Origin: an uncultured Phascolarctobacterium sp.
GTDB taxonomy: Bacteria; Bacillota; Negativicutes; Acidaminococcales; Acidaminococcaceae
Direction: 5' to 3'
Length of the DNA stretch: 64,000 bases
Assembly: GCA_900544795.1 (NCBI GenBank)
Contig: UQWM01000006.1
Span: forward strand, 39,269-103,268
The first letter of the stretch is position 1. Every line of letters begins with the position of its first letter. Below are positions 6,813 through 16,610 of this stretch, piece after piece. The notes under the pieces were generated by a model, which made no database searches, had not been told where the DNA came from, and saw only the letters and a list, made by a program, of their open reading frames with translations. The translations under genes and the position numbers were made by a program.

Positions 6813-9248
6813 ATGGGCACGGTCGGCAAAATGGAGATACTACTTGGCGCAGATAATGCTGATTTAAAGAAGGGGCTGAAAGAATCTGAGGGGCTTATAA
6901 ACTCGACCGTATCAAAAATCAGTTCCATCAAAGGCGAGCTTTTAAGCTTAGGCGCCATGGCTATGCCGATAGCGGCTGCGAAAGAGTGGGCGGCCGCAGT
7001 CAATGATTTAGAGGACAAAACTAATATGGCTGGGGAAAGTGCCAGCCGATTGCTTGCTGTAGGTCAGTATGTTGGGTTATCTACTGAGGAAATGTCTGGT
7101 GCTATGGCAAAAATGTCTAAAACGGCGATGACTGCTGCGCAGGCAATTGCTACTGCAACAGAAAGCGGTAGGGTGTCTACGGATGTTTTTACTAAGTTTG
7201 GAATTCAGATTTTAGATAATGACGGAAAACTTTTAAATGCTGAACAAATATTAGCTAACGTAACAGCCAAACATAGGTCGATGGCTAACGGCGTTGCCAA
7301 AACTGCTATGGAAATGGAGATATTTGGGCGTAGCGGTGCTAAGTTGAATGATTTGCTTAATCTAACGCAGGGGCAGTTTGACGAAGTATACCGGGCTGCC
7401 GAAAAATCGGGGTTAGTTTTATCGCATGAAACTACTCAGGCGTTTGAAGATGCCTCACAAAAAATAAATCAAGCCAAAATGTCTATGAAAGGTTTAGCTG
7501 TGCAGATCGGTGCTGAATTGCTACCTCAATTTGAAGCGTTGGCTGATGGTACAAAAGATGTAGCTAAATGGTTTTCAGAATTGGAACCCGAAACACGAAA
7601 GCTGATAACGGTATCAATTGAAGCTGCTGGAGCGATAGGAGCAGTTACTATAGCTGGCAAAGGTGTCGTGGCAATAGCTGGCCCGTGGATTGGAGCAATA
7701 GGCAGTCTTGCTGCGGCTTATGATGCGTTAAAAATAAGCGCTTTAGATGCATTTCAAAGTACAGCGCTTATTGGCGGCGGAGCGATTGCTATCGGATCAG
7801 CTGTAGGTGCGGCTACAGTAGGGGCATATGCTTATGCAAACGATTTGAGTTTTGATGAAATCAAACGTAGGTATAGCGGCGGCAATGAAAGTAATGTTAA
7901 TAGCAGTGATGACTGGGACGTTATAAGTGATGGGTTTGATCCTTCAAAAATGACAGTGGATGCCATGAATAGAACGGATGACAGCAGCCCGGATTTTAAC
8001 GTTAGTAAAGGCAGTAGTGGCGGTGGCGCTAAAGGAAGTGGAGCAGCCAACAAAATGGCTGCCGAAGTAAATAGAATAAATGAAAAAGTTGTAGATTTGA
8101 AAAAGAATACTGAATCATTAGTAAATGATTTTAACGATTTTCATATTCGGGTGCAGATCGATGGATTGACCGGTGCTGAAAAAGTATATGATGAAATTGA
8201 GCAGGAGAAAACTGCAAGGCTGGCCTCTGTTCAGGAATGGCAGGACAAGTTTATTTCTTCACGTGAGGAAGCTGAAGCACTGGCTTTAAGCGCTGCCAAA
8301 ACAGGGGACGCTGCGGCCATAGCCAGCGCTAATGAACGGGTAGAACATTGTAAAGCCCTTGAAGTGGCGGCCGCACAAGATGCTAAAGCATTGCTTGGAG
8401 CTATTGAAGATAAATATACTCAAGATGTAGCATCGGCGGCTACTCAGCGTCAAGCGTACCAGGCCGATTTAGATGAAGCCATGCGTCAAGGCAAGGTAGC
8501 AAGCTATATGGCTGCTATGGAAGCGATCAACGAGGCTGATGCAGAAAACAGAGGCCTGACTTTTGCAGAGTTTGAAGCAGATCTTGCGGCTAAGCAGGAG
8601 CTTATGCAGCAGTATCACGATTGGCGTATGGAGGCCGAGGAGACTTATGCTCAATTCGGCTTGGAGGCAGCTGAGACCATGAAAAACGGGCTTGCTAACG
8701 CTATCTCTGATGCGGTGGTAAATGGCAAAAATTTAGGGAAAGCATTGCAAGATGTTGGGAAGCAGATCGTAGCTATGTTTATTCAGTGGCAGGTAAAGCG
8801 AATAGCTGCTGATGCTTTAAGCAGAGGATTGAAAAAGAAAGATACTGCTGAGACAATAGCCCAAGCAAAAGCCCAGATGCCGAGTTTAGTCAAAAATGCT
8901 ATAGCTTACGAAACAGTTCATCCTGGTAGTGCGGCGCAGGCTGGGATTGCCGTTGCAGGAAGTTTAGCGGCTGCGGAAACCGTGGGGCTTGCTTCCGGCG
9001 GTGTTGTAACAGCTCCTACTTTTGCGCTTATCGGTGAAGGCAAAGACAAAGAGGCTGTACTTCCGCTCAATACAAGAGTGCTGTCTCGCATTGCAGATGG
9101 TATTTTCAATGCTGGTGATGGTACAGGAATTGGCGAGGGTGTTTCTATTACACAAAATAATTATGGAGATATTAACACTGGCACAGATCAGGAAAACCTT
9201 TTTGCGGACTTTTGCGATATGATAGCAGCTGGACTTCGGGGGGCTTAG
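6813..9248 (+). CDS. Phage tail tape measure protein
   Basis: An 811-residue protein that sets tail length and is ejected with the DNA. It starts with the tape-measure-like opening ILLGADNADLKKGLKE, has Ala/Gly-rich hydrophobic segments around residues 270-345, long helical, charged stretches around 410-620, and ends with SGGVVTAPTFALIGEGKDKEAVLPL, a C-terminal signature shared by many TP901-type tape measures. A GGGAGGT ribosome site precedes ATG 6813. It follows the chaperone pair and precedes the distal tail gene. No embedded peptidase motif was recognised. Confidence 0.93.
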   Translation: MGTVGKMEILLGADNADLKKGLKESEGLINSTVSKISSIKGELLSLGAMAMPIAAAKEWAAAVNDLEDKTNMAGESASRLLAVGQYVGLSTEEMSGAMAKMSKTAMTAAQAIATATESGRVSTDVFTKFGIQILDNDGKLLNAEQILANVTAKHRSMANGVAKTAMEMEIFGRSGAKLNDLLNLTQGQFDEVYRAAEKSGLVLSHETTQAFEDASQKINQAKMSMKGLAVQIGAELLPQFEALADGTKDVAKWFSELEPETRKLITVSIEAAGAIGAVTIAGKGVVAIAGPWIGAIGSLAAAYDALKISALDAFQSTALIGGGAIAIGSAVGAATVGAYAYANDLSFDEIKRRYSGGNESNVNSSDDWDVISDGFDPSKMTVDAMNRTDDSSPDFNVSKGSSGGGAKGSGAANKMAAEVNRINEKVVDLKKNTESLVNDFNDFHIRVQIDGLTGAEKVYDEIEQEKTARLASVQEWQDKFISSREEAEALALSAAKTGDAAAIASANERVEHCKALEVAAAQDAKALLGAIEDKYTQDVASAATQRQAYQADLDEAMRQGKVASYMAAMEAINEADAENRGLTFAEFEADLAAKQELMQQYHDWRMEAEETYAQFGLEAAETMKNGLANAISDAVVNGKNLGKALQDVGKQIVAMFIQWQVKRIAADALSRGLKKKDTAETIAQAKAQMPSLVKNAIAYETVHPGSAAQAGIAVAGSLAAAETVGLASGGVVTAPTFALIGEGKDKEAVLPLNTRVLSRIADGIFNAGDGTGIGEGVSITQNNYGDINTGTDQENLFADFCDMIAAGLRGA

Positions 9249-9250
9249 GT

Positions 9251-10024
9251 ATGGAAGATTACGATCTTGTAATAATAAAAAATGGAGTTGAGTATAGACT
9301 GCCAACAGGTTGGTCCCTTTCCGATAGCGGTAGTTATGAGTTTCGTAATAAGCTTCAGGATAGGGCTTTTGCCCATGGCGCTGATATGGTTGGCGACGGT
9401 AAAATTGACGGCCGCACGATAAAGGTAGAATTTGACTTGAGAAACGCTACTGAACAGGAGCATGATGCAGCCGTTAATGACGCCTACACATATTTTGCCC
9501 AAACAGACTATGATTTGTATGTTGGCCGTGATGACCGGGTATATCATGTAGCAGGCATATCGAAAATCAAGCACAAGTTTCAGAAGGGCTTTAAACAGCG
9601 ATGGAGCAACGTGACTGTATCGCTGCTACTTGCCGATCCGTTCAGATATGCTACTAATAAAGTTACGATTCAGTGTGAATTTACAGAAGATCAACACGAG
9701 GCTGAAATTCAATTTCAGAATCCGTCGAGCGTAGATGTGCCACTCATATTGAAATTTGTGCCATCAAAGGGCAGCACTGCAAATAATATTATGTTGGTAC
9801 ATATGCAAAGTGGGCAGAGTATGCAGTTACGCGATACTCTTTTGACATCACCGGCAATAGCTGTAGTAAATGGGGAAAGTGGTACAGTTTATAGAGATGC
9901 GGCTAATAGCCTGAATACTTTTTCAGGCATATTTTTACACGCTGCGCCCGGTATTAATACGTTGAAATACACTGGATCGCCTTGTAATATTGAGATTGCT
10001 TTCACAGCGAGGTGGTTTGTATGA
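9251..10024 (+). CDS. Distal tail protein (Dit-like)
   Basis: A 257-residue protein immediately after the tape measure, the place of Dit, the hub ring at the tail tip. The opening (VIIKNGVEYRLPTGW), the repeated beta-rich middle and SVTVSLLLADPF-like segment (here NVTVSLLLADPFRY) fit the Siphovirus tail component family. ATG 9251 follows the tape measure stop; the open frame extends upstream but without a ribosome site. Its stop overlaps the next ATG (ATGA). Confidence 0.82.
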   Translation: MEDYDLVIIKNGVEYRLPTGWSLSDSGSYEFRNKLQDRAFAHGADMVGDGKIDGRTIKVEFDLRNATEQEHDAAVNDAYTYFAQTDYDLYVGRDDRVYHVAGISKIKHKFQKGFKQRWSNVTVSLLLADPFRYATNKVTIQCEFTEDQHEAEIQFQNPSSVDVPLILKFVPSKGSTANNIMLVHMQSGQSMQLRDTLLTSPAIAVVNGESGTVYRDAANSLNTFSGIFLHAAPGINTLKYTGSPCNIEIAFTARWFV

Positions 10025-11250
10025 GTAATGTAACGTACGGTCGTGGCCGTTATGGTAGAAATATCTATGCTGGTCATCAGGGAAAGATAAATAGCGGATA
10101 CAATAGAGATAAACTTATCTATTTTGATAACATCTACTCTGTTATTGCCTACAATAAAAATGGCACGAAATCAGCTATATTCGGTAATGGTTCGGAAAGT
10201 AACAGCATTGAAAAAATGAACTTTGAAATTACTGAAACTGGTTGTGGAAAGCTTGATATAACCTTTCGAAGATTGCCTCGGAACACGGAACTGCAGTATC
10301 ATCAGCGAGTGGATGTACACTTGTTTAATGATCCTGAGCCGTGGTATTCGGGGTACATTATCACTCGTCCTGTTACGGGGACCACAGAAGAATCTTTCAA
10401 ATTTACTGCGCATGGCTATTACAACTTGCTTGATAAAATCATCATTGTTAAAACCTACGAAAATATGGAAGTATCGAAAATAGTGCAAGATATTGCCAAA
10501 ACGGTAGAATTGCGCGTAGGTATTCCGTATCGAGATACAAAGATCCAAAGCGCGCATTATGTCATCAGTAAAATAGAGTTTGATCATGTCAGCGCCAAAG
10601 AATGTTTAAAGCAGCTGGCAGATTTCGCAACAGATTATGCGTATGGTGTAGACGAACACCGAAACATATATTTTATGCCACGAGTTGCAACTATAAATGA
10701 GCAGGCCAGGTTTTGGGTTGGCGAGCATATTTCCGGTTATGTTCCTACCTGGAACATTGAAAAGATCATCAACCACGCTTATATCAAAGGTGGGAATGTA
10801 GATGAGAACGGGGAACAATGGCTTGCTGAAGTGGCCGATGAGGAATCGCAAAAGATCTATGGAATACAGGAAAAAGTATTAGATTTACCATCCGCTTATA
10901 GCGAAAGAGATGCTAAACGGTGGGGGCAAAATCAGATAGAAAAATACAAAGAACCGGTTAAATCTGCCAAGGTAAGTAATATCAAACTGGAATACCCTTT
11001 AGCCAACGGACAGTTTTTTATAAGAAAACTGTCCACGCAGGGCCGGGCCGCCATAACTGCTTTAGACGGTGAACGCTATGATTATTCGATTTCAAAATTG
11101 AAATATACGGTATCCGCTAAAGATGGCATTAAATGCGATATGGAACTGGGTGAGCAGCCCTTTTCCATAGATAAATATTTGTTTAATATTGAGCGTGAAG
11201 CTAAAGTGGCGGAGCTAATGCAGCAGGCAGCAACAAGGCAGCTTAAATAG
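10021..11250 (+). CDS. Tail hub / tail-associated baseplate protein
   Basis: A 409-residue beta-rich protein directly downstream of Dit. Features such as a ligand-like first domain with FEITETGCGKLDI, a middle domain with KIVQDIAKTVE, and a C-terminal KLKYTVSAKDG resemble gp27/XkdQ-like hub proteins that link the tail tip to receptor-binding proteins. ATG 10021 is preferred over GTG 10012 because the GAGG at 10008-10011 is properly spaced. No lytic peptidase domain is visible. The family assignment is moderate and rests partly on position. Confidence 0.72.
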   Translation: MSNVTYGRGRYGRNIYAGHQGKINSGYNRDKLIYFDNIYSVIAYNKNGTKSAIFGNGSESNSIEKMNFEITETGCGKLDITFRRLPRNTELQYHQRVDVHLFNDPEPWYSGYIITRPVTGTTEESFKFTAHGYYNLLDKIIIVKTYENMEVSKIVQDIAKTVELRVGIPYRDTKIQSAHYVISKIEFDHVSAKECLKQLADFATDYAYGVDEHRNIYFMPRVATINEQARFWVGEHISGYVPTWNIEKIINHAYIKGGNVDENGEQWLAEVADEESQKIYGIQEKVLDLPSAYSERDAKRWGQNQIEKYKEPVKSAKVSNIKLEYPLANGQFFIRKLSTQGRAAITALDGERYDYSISKLKYTVSAKDGIKCDMELGEQPFSIDKYLFNIEREAKVAELMQQAATRQLK

Positions 11251-11266
11251 GAGGAATGAGGTAATA

Positions 11267-12361
11267 ATGAAAGCTGATTATAGATATAATCCATTTACGG
11301 ATAAAGCAGAACCAGTTATAAAATCTGAATTAGTAAAAGTACCGGAAGTATCGCCATACATAGTAAGGCTTGAAGAAGTTCCTCAAAAAACTGCTCCAAG
11401 TAGTATGCGGGTAGCTGAGGTAGTGATTGATGAAAGCGGAACACACGAAGGCTCTATCTTTACCGAGGTCGCGGCATTCCCCGCGTCAGGAGAATTTTTC
11501 CCGGATTATTATACCAGTGCAGAGGGGGACAGCAGCTGGAACACTGGACAAATTTTATTTAATGAATCAGAAGCAGGAAAGATGCTGCGTGTAAATTATT
11601 ATGGTATGGGATCAATTATCTGGGCATTTGATACGGCTAAAGATACAGAATGGTATAGGGATTACGGCAATGGTGACGACGGTGAATTTGCTCCGGAAGC
11701 AGACGTGACTATAAGTGGAGTGAAAAATTATACCAGCGTTTTCGTGCCGCAAGGTGTTACCGTTACTATTGATAAATGGGCGGCGATACATTGCCAGGAA
11801 GGATTTGTCAATAACGGCATTATTACAGCCAGTGGTAAAGGTGGAGCTGGCGGTGGATATCACGGTGGGGGCAGTGGATCCAACGCCGGGTATCCAGGAG
11901 CGTCGTGCGTGTTTTTTTCCGGCGGTACAGGTGGCAGTAATGGATCTGCGGGCGGCGCGGGTGGCGTCGCAAAATCTGTTATTCAAGATGAAAACACGGA
12001 TTATGAAGAGATATTTGTAAATAACCTGTATGACACCTTAAATGCAGGTGGTGGTGGCGGTGGCGGCGCCTGGTATCAATACGTTGCAGGAAGTGGCGGC
12101 GCAGGCGGTGGCTATATAAAAATTATCGCACTGAGAGTAATAAATAACGGCACTATTGAAGCTAATGGAAATAATGGCAGCAGTTCAACTTCCAGCTCTA
12201 ATGGCGGCGGTGGTGGTGGTGGCGGTGGGCTGATCCACATCATTGCCAGCCAATATGATAACAGCGGAGCTCTTACTGCTAATGCCGGTAGCGGAGGCTG
12301 GGGCGGGAAAAATGGTGGCAGCGGAGCTGCGGGTAAAGTTTTTACTAAAATAACGGGGTGA
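11267..12361 (+). CDS. Glycine-rich tail adhesin / receptor-binding candidate
   Basis: A 364-residue protein. The first ~150 residues are a mixed attachment domain; residues ~185-360 contain long glycine blocks (for example runs of 7 and 9 glycines) separated by short hydrophobic strands such as YIKIIAL and LIHIIAS. Glycine blocks alternating with variable strands resemble the polyglycine-helix adhesins of T-even type phages, and in general mark variable, host-specific tail tips. It follows the hub and precedes accessory fibre genes. A receptor-binding role is inferred; the exact family is not recognised. Confidence 0.7.
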   Translation: MKADYRYNPFTDKAEPVIKSELVKVPEVSPYIVRLEEVPQKTAPSSMRVAEVVIDESGTHEGSIFTEVAAFPASGEFFPDYYTSAEGDSSWNTGQILFNESEAGKMLRVNYYGMGSIIWAFDTAKDTEWYRDYGNGDDGEFAPEADVTISGVKNYTSVFVPQGVTVTIDKWAAIHCQEGFVNNGIITASGKGGAGGGYHGGGSGSNAGYPGASCVFFSGGTGGSNGSAGGAGGVAKSVIQDENTDYEEIFVNNLYDTLNAGGGGGGGAWYQYVAGSGGAGGGYIKIIALRVINNGTIEANGNNGSSSTSSSNGGGGGGGGGLIHIIASQYDNSGALTANAGSGGWGGKNGGSGAAGKVFTKITG

Positions 12362-12366
12362 TTTAT

Positions 12367-12870
12367 ATGATAGCAGTAATAAACTCAGAAAACGTAATAA
12401 TAAATATTATTGACAAAGAGATCCCGAATGCGAACAACCAGCGTATTTTGTATCCTTGGCTAAACCTTTGGGATGTTTATGATTCTGCTGAGCCGCTATG
12501 GTATGCCAAGGAACGCTATATCAAGGCCGCTGGTGCGGAATTTGCCAGTCGTCGTGATGCTGTAAGGTTTGTTGAACTTGGCGACGTTACCTATGGGTTT
12601 GACTGCGCTGTAGATGATATTACTAATTTCATGGCAGCCTTCACGCCGTTGCTTGTAAATAAAACAGGGACCGTATTTTACAAAGTTTGGCTAAATACTA
12701 TGGATAAAGCTGTAGTAGAACTAAATTACGAGCAGATGCTGGCATCTTACAACGAAGTGCGCAGAAGTCAATTAGAAGCCTATGCATGGTATGAAGAAAT
12801 CAAAAGCAAATTGCTCGCCTCTAAGGATCAAGAAGAGCTGGAAGCAATTTTTTCCGTTAGGAGGTCTTAA
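12367..12870 (+). CDS. Putative tail fibre accessory protein (DUF4376-like)
   Basis: A 168-residue protein of mixed alpha/beta character. The region RRDAVRFVELGDVTYGFDCAVDD followed by ITNFMAAF, the VWLNTMDKAVVELNYEQM stretch, and a charged C-terminal helix fit the DUF4376-type domain found beside phage fibres. ATG 12367 is preferred over GTG 12358 because the GGGGTGA at 12355-12361 is properly spaced from it. Position between two adhesin-type genes supports a structural or assembly role; the exact function is unknown. Confidence 0.6.
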   Translation: MIAVINSENVIINIIDKEIPNANNQRILYPWLNLWDVYDSAEPLWYAKERYIKAAGAEFASRRDAVRFVELGDVTYGFDCAVDDITNFMAAFTPLLVNKTGTVFYKVWLNTMDKAVVELNYEQMLASYNEVRRSQLEAYAWYEEIKSKLLASKDQEELEAIFSVRRS

Positions 12871-12872
12871 AG

Positions 12873-13202
12873 ATGGCGATCAAAGTTGAAGGTAAAAAAA
12901 TAACTCTTAGTCGTGGTGATACTTTAAGCGTTACTTTCCGGATAAGCAGCGGTATCAATTTGCAGCCTACAGATACTGTTATTTTTACGATTAAGGACAA
13001 TCCACAGTCCACTACAGCCTTGCTTAGAAAAGAATATACAGGAATTACAGGGACTGATATAACAGTGCAAGCGACGGCTGAAGAAATGCAAATGACAGCG
13101 GGAAACAAGGTATATGACCTTCTTATCAAAAACGGAGCGCAGAAAATAACACTCATGTTTCCGGGTGAATTTGTGATAGTGGAGGTAGTACATAATGAGT
13201 AA
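12873..13202 (+). CDS. Small baseplate protein with Ig-like beta fold (BppU-like)
   Basis: A 109-residue, almost entirely beta-strand protein. The pattern LSRGDTLSVTFRIS then DTVIFTIKD and YDLLIKNGAQK is seen in the N-terminal immunoglobulin-like domain of upper baseplate proteins, which carry receptor-binding modules. It overlaps the following fibre gene by 8 bases, so the two products are probably made in step. Function is inferred from fold pattern and position. Confidence 0.6.
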   Translation: MAIKVEGKKITLSRGDTLSVTFRISSGINLQPTDTVIFTIKDNPQSTTALLRKEYTGITGTDITVQATAEEMQMTAGNKVYDLLIKNGAQKITLMFPGEFVIVEVVHNE

Positions 13203-15615
13203 TGATGTAAAAACTCCTGTTATAGAAATCGAGGATCCTCAGCAAATAGATGTTCTGCCTACAGATAAATTGCCATTAGAAGCATATATGATGGTTCTTA
13301 ACCAAACTAAACATCAGCTGGAGCTATGCCAAAATACTCTTGAGGACTGCCAAAAGCAGTTAGAGTTATGCGGGGGTGAAAAAGACGAAGCAGCAGAGCA
13401 GGCCAAAACAGCTAAAGACTGGGCGCATGAAGCTAAGAATAACAGCGCCGGGTTAAATGTTATTGGGAGAATTAAAGCTTATGTTATCGGAGATATGGTT
13501 TATTCACCGTGGCTGCCGTCGTGGGCATATCTTGAATGCGTTGGTGCTGGTGTTACCGGTGATGCGGAGCTTGATTTTAATGGTTTAGAGCTTTGGCAGG
13601 AGCTGGTGGATGGCAGCGTGACGTGGAAAGTGCAAGACCTGAACCGGGTAGCGCTGCCTTTAAACAGGCCCCAAGGAATTGTGAGAGGTCTTGACGTTGC
13701 TTTAAGCGGTAATAGGTTATGCAAGGTCGGCCAAGGCATGGCCAACATGGGGGAATTTGTCGCTGTAAGTGACACTGACCTGACTGTAACGCTGCCTTTA
13801 AAAACAGCCGGACTTTTGACAATGGATAAAGAGAAAAATATTGCGATCCATGCGGCTAAGATCCCTGCTGCAGATGAATATACTATTTGCCAGTATCGCT
13901 TTGACATTACACAGTCTGAATCAGAAAGATTAATCAAGGATAAATCTGTTAATGGTTTGGATGCCGTTATCAAAAGCGGCGTTGTTGTCTGCCCCGGTAT
14001 CGATGGTACAGATGCCGCGGAATTTAATGGTACGACGGATTACGCGGAAACTGACCTTGTGATTCCAATGCCGCTGGCGAATGCGGAAAAAGAAGTGGAT
14101 TTTGTTTTTGAGCTAACCAGGCCTTCAGTGCAGAACAGTTTTGCATTTTCGCTATTTTCAACATCCACGGCGCAAAATCTTACCTTCTGGATAAATTCAG
14201 CGCAGCATATTGTTACCACTATGCACAGTGCCGACTATGATACTGGCGTAATTGTCAGTCCTAATACCTTGTATTACATCGTAATCAGGTTAAAAGAAGG
14301 GATACTGGAAACATTACTCAACGGCAGAGTTATCCATCGCGTAGAAAGTGTTGGCGCTCATGTCCAAAATTTGAAGCTGCGCATAGGCGGTTATTATGCA
14401 GCTGCGCATAGTACAGGCTATGCCTTTCCCGGAAGAATGTATTATTTAGAGTTCCGAGAAAAAGTGCGGACGGATCTTGAGATTGCAAAGATTACGAATA
14501 ATATGCTTATTCCTAACACACACAGGTCGAGGAAAAGAACGCTGAATATTGTGCAACCGGCGCTGAAGCTGAATACTACATATGACGAATTTATCCTGGA
14601 TAAATTGAATGTAACGAACTCCGGTAATAGAAAAAATAAAGTGGATCCGGAACTTGTAGGGTCGCTGGCATTGACAGATGGAGAGTTCGGAGCAACTCCC
14701 TCTTTTGATGCTAGCGCTGCTAATTACTATAACTGTGGTAATGTTACCTTTGACAAGGATAAAGGATGGACTGTTATCGCCTTTGTTAAAAATAGTGCGG
14801 CCTATACGGCAGATAAAAGGTTTGCAGGCGGAAAAGGCGCTATTTTCGCACTTGGTGAAGGTGCGGATAATCAGTTTGGCTTATGGTATGGTGGTTGGAA
14901 GAATACTGCTGATCATCATATAAATCCATATGGGTATAACTTTTGTGTTGCAAAGTATAGTAATAGCGTGTTGAAGTTAGCTTTAAATGACGCAGAGAGA
15001 TACACAAATCTCAATGGGGAACTGGCAACTACAAATGTCGTCTTTAGTATAGGCCTGGCTAAAACAGACGGTAACGCGAATCCGTTTAAAGGTGAGATAC
15101 CTTATCTTGCAGTATTTGATCGCGAATTAACTACTGCTGAGGTCAAGGAGCTTTATGATCATTTTGTTTCTGAGCACCAGCTAAAACAAGACATTGCCGC
15201 GATAATTGATGCGAATAAAATATCGCTTGGATATTTCCGTACCGATGATACCAGTATCGTGGATTGCGATTTTAAGAATCGTAGGTACGGCCGTATTGAA
15301 ATCGGGCGAAATAACTTAGCTGAAACACCGTGGATGTTCCTTACAACAGGTCGGGATGTTACAGTAAAGAATTTATTAGGTGATGCAGGTATTATTAGTA
15401 ATATTATGTTTAATCCTATAGAGCCTAGTTTTAATGGCGCCAGTGTAATGGACAATATTTATTCCAGTGGCGGGTCTGGTGCTTGGATAGTTAATGCTAA
15501 TTCTCAAGAGTTTATGATTAACTGTGGACCATCTGCTGTGTATTGGAGTGATTTCTTTTCGGCGCATACTGGCTATATAAAAGTAATTTATCGCGTGGCG
15601 GATAGCGAAATATAG
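13195..15615 (+). CDS. Large tail fibre with laminin-G-like domains
   Basis: An 806-residue protein. Residues ~25-85 are a coiled coil (KHQLELCQNTLEDCQKQL) suited to trimerisation. Two laminin-G/concanavalin-like jellyroll stretches follow: about 240-430 (DGTDAAEFNGTTDY, RIGGYY, FPGRMYYLEF) and about 490-660 (TPSFDASAANYY, GEIPYLAVFDRELTTAEV). Such domains bind glycans, so this is a good candidate for host recognition of surface polysaccharide. The C-terminal ~130 residues are a separate, unrecognised tip. It overlaps the BppU-like gene and precedes the holin. Confidence 0.78.
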   Translation: MSNDVKTPVIEIEDPQQIDVLPTDKLPLEAYMMVLNQTKHQLELCQNTLEDCQKQLELCGGEKDEAAEQAKTAKDWAHEAKNNSAGLNVIGRIKAYVIGDMVYSPWLPSWAYLECVGAGVTGDAELDFNGLELWQELVDGSVTWKVQDLNRVALPLNRPQGIVRGLDVALSGNRLCKVGQGMANMGEFVAVSDTDLTVTLPLKTAGLLTMDKEKNIAIHAAKIPAADEYTICQYRFDITQSESERLIKDKSVNGLDAVIKSGVVVCPGIDGTDAAEFNGTTDYAETDLVIPMPLANAEKEVDFVFELTRPSVQNSFAFSLFSTSTAQNLTFWINSAQHIVTTMHSADYDTGVIVSPNTLYYIVIRLKEGILETLLNGRVIHRVESVGAHVQNLKLRIGGYYAAAHSTGYAFPGRMYYLEFREKVRTDLEIAKITNNMLIPNTHRSRKRTLNIVQPALKLNTTYDEFILDKLNVTNSGNRKNKVDPELVGSLALTDGEFGATPSFDASAANYYNCGNVTFDKDKGWTVIAFVKNSAAYTADKRFAGGKGAIFALGEGADNQFGLWYGGWKNTADHHINPYGYNFCVAKYSNSVLKLALNDAERYTNLNGELATTNVVFSIGLAKTDGNANPFKGEIPYLAVFDRELTTAEVKELYDHFVSEHQLKQDIAAIIDANKISLGYFRTDDTSIVDCDFKNRRYGRIEIGRNNLAETPWMFLTTGRDVTVKNLLGDAGIISNIMFNPIEPSFNGASVMDNIYSSGGSGAWIVNANSQEFMINCGPSAVYWSDFFSAHTGYIKVIYRVADSEI

Positions 15616-15625
15616 GAGGGTTAAG

Positions 15626-16081
15626 ATGGCATATATAAAAGAGTTTTGCGAGTTTGTATTAGGGCTGTATGCAGCCTATGAAATCAAAATAATCATCGTA
15701 TGCGGACTTCTCGGTGGCGTATTCACTAAGGCCGTGGGCGGGTTTGATAAGCAGCTTATAGGGCTGCTTATTTTTATGGGCATCGATTATGCTACCGGTA
15801 TGTATGCAGCGTGGCATGAGCATGATCTTTGGAGTAAAAAGGCATTCCGGGGTCTTTGCAAAAAAGCCAGCATCTTAGGCGTAGTGGCCTTTTGCGCTGG
15901 CGTTGATGTTATCCTTAAAACCGATATTGCAAGGTATGGTGCGATTGCTGGATTTGGCATAATGGAAGCTATGAGCGTTATTGAAAATGCAGATCGTGGT
16001 GGCTGGGGTGATATATTTCCAGAGTGGATCCGTGAAAAATTGGCATTGATAAAAGAGGAAAAAGTTAGGAGGAAGCATTGA
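15626..16081 (+). CDS. Phage holin, phi-LC3/Cph1-type (toxin secretion holin family)
   Basis: A 151-residue membrane protein with hydrophobic segments near residues 20-35, 45-60 and 85-105. The motif LLIFMGIDYATGMYAAW together with the basic SKKAFRGLCKKA segment is typical of the phage_holin_4 (TcdE/Cph1-like) family. Holins open the inner membrane at lysis time so the endolysin can reach the wall. A strong AGGAGGG site precedes the ATG, and the stop overlaps the endolysin start by one base. Confidence 0.9.
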   Translation: MAYIKEFCEFVLGLYAAYEIKIIIVCGLLGGVFTKAVGGFDKQLIGLLIFMGIDYATGMYAAWHEHDLWSKKAFRGLCKKASILGVVAFCAGVDVILKTDIARYGAIAGFGIMEAMSVIENADRGGWGDIFPEWIREKLALIKEEKVRRKH

Positions 16082-16503
16082 TGTTAAGTAAATATTTTTA
16101 TGAAAGCGAGCTGGAATGCAAAGGCTATCAGCGGGGAAATGGCTGTTGTAATGGTCTTCCGGCAGATGGGATGAATGTAGAACTGATGCAGAAGCTGGAT
16201 GCGCTTAGAGAAGCAGTACAAAGGCCTGTTTATGTTACCAGCGGGTACCGCTGCCCTATTCATAACAGTAAAGTGAGTTATGCAACACTCAGCTTTCATA
16301 CAAAGGGTATGGCGGCAGATATATATTGTGATGGTATGACGGTAGATGAATTGGCGGATAAAGCAGTAAATATTGGCTTTAGAGGCGTTGAACGTAATTA
16401 TGACATGGATTATGTCCATGTTGATGTAAGGCCGGAACAGTATTATTTTCTGCACCTCAACGGTGCCGATTATGAATGTGATGGCCGTGGGAATATCATT
16501 TAA
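16081..16503 (+). CDS. Endolysin, peptidase M15 (D-Ala-D-Ala carboxypeptidase-like)
   Basis: A 140-residue single-domain enzyme. Zinc ligands and catalytic residues fit the M15A/YcbK-type fold: SGYRCPIHN, SFHTKGMAADIY (His and Asp) and MDYVHVDVRP (His). It would cut peptide cross-links in peptidoglycan. There is no signal peptide and no separate wall-binding domain, so export depends on the holin. AGGAGGAAG lies just before the ATG at 16081. Confidence 0.9.
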   Translation: MLSKYFYESELECKGYQRGNGCCNGLPADGMNVELMQKLDALREAVQRPVYVTSGYRCPIHNSKVSYATLSFHTKGMAADIYCDGMTVDELADKAVNIGFRGVERNYDMDYVHVDVRPEQYYFLHLNGADYECDGRGNII

Positions 16504-16523
16504 AAACAGGAAGAGGTGAGTTC

Positions 16524-16604
16524 ATGAACGAAGAGCGTATTTTGATTTGGGCAGGTATCGCATTGGCTATCCTGGTCGGCTGTATTACTTACTATGACTT
16601 GTAA
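16524..16604 (+). CDS. 26-residue membrane peptide in the lysis cassette
   Basis: A tiny frame starting at ATG 16524 behind a good site (GAAGAGGTGAG). The product has four N-terminal residues with two glutamates (MNEE), then one hydrophobic helix of about 20 residues ending YYDL. It sits between the endolysin and an intrinsic terminator, so it is the last gene of this transcript. The size and topology fit an accessory lysis peptide or antiholin, but nothing identifies it by homology. The reading frame could also be fortuitous. Confidence 0.55.
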   Translation: MNEERILIWAGIALAILVGCITYYDL

Positions 16605-16610
16605 TTAAAT

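Noticed and set aside
11820..12350. Tandem repeat or CRISPR-like array
   Set aside because: The repetitive bases are glycine codons within the adhesin gene. No direct repeats with regular spacers were found anywhere in the window.
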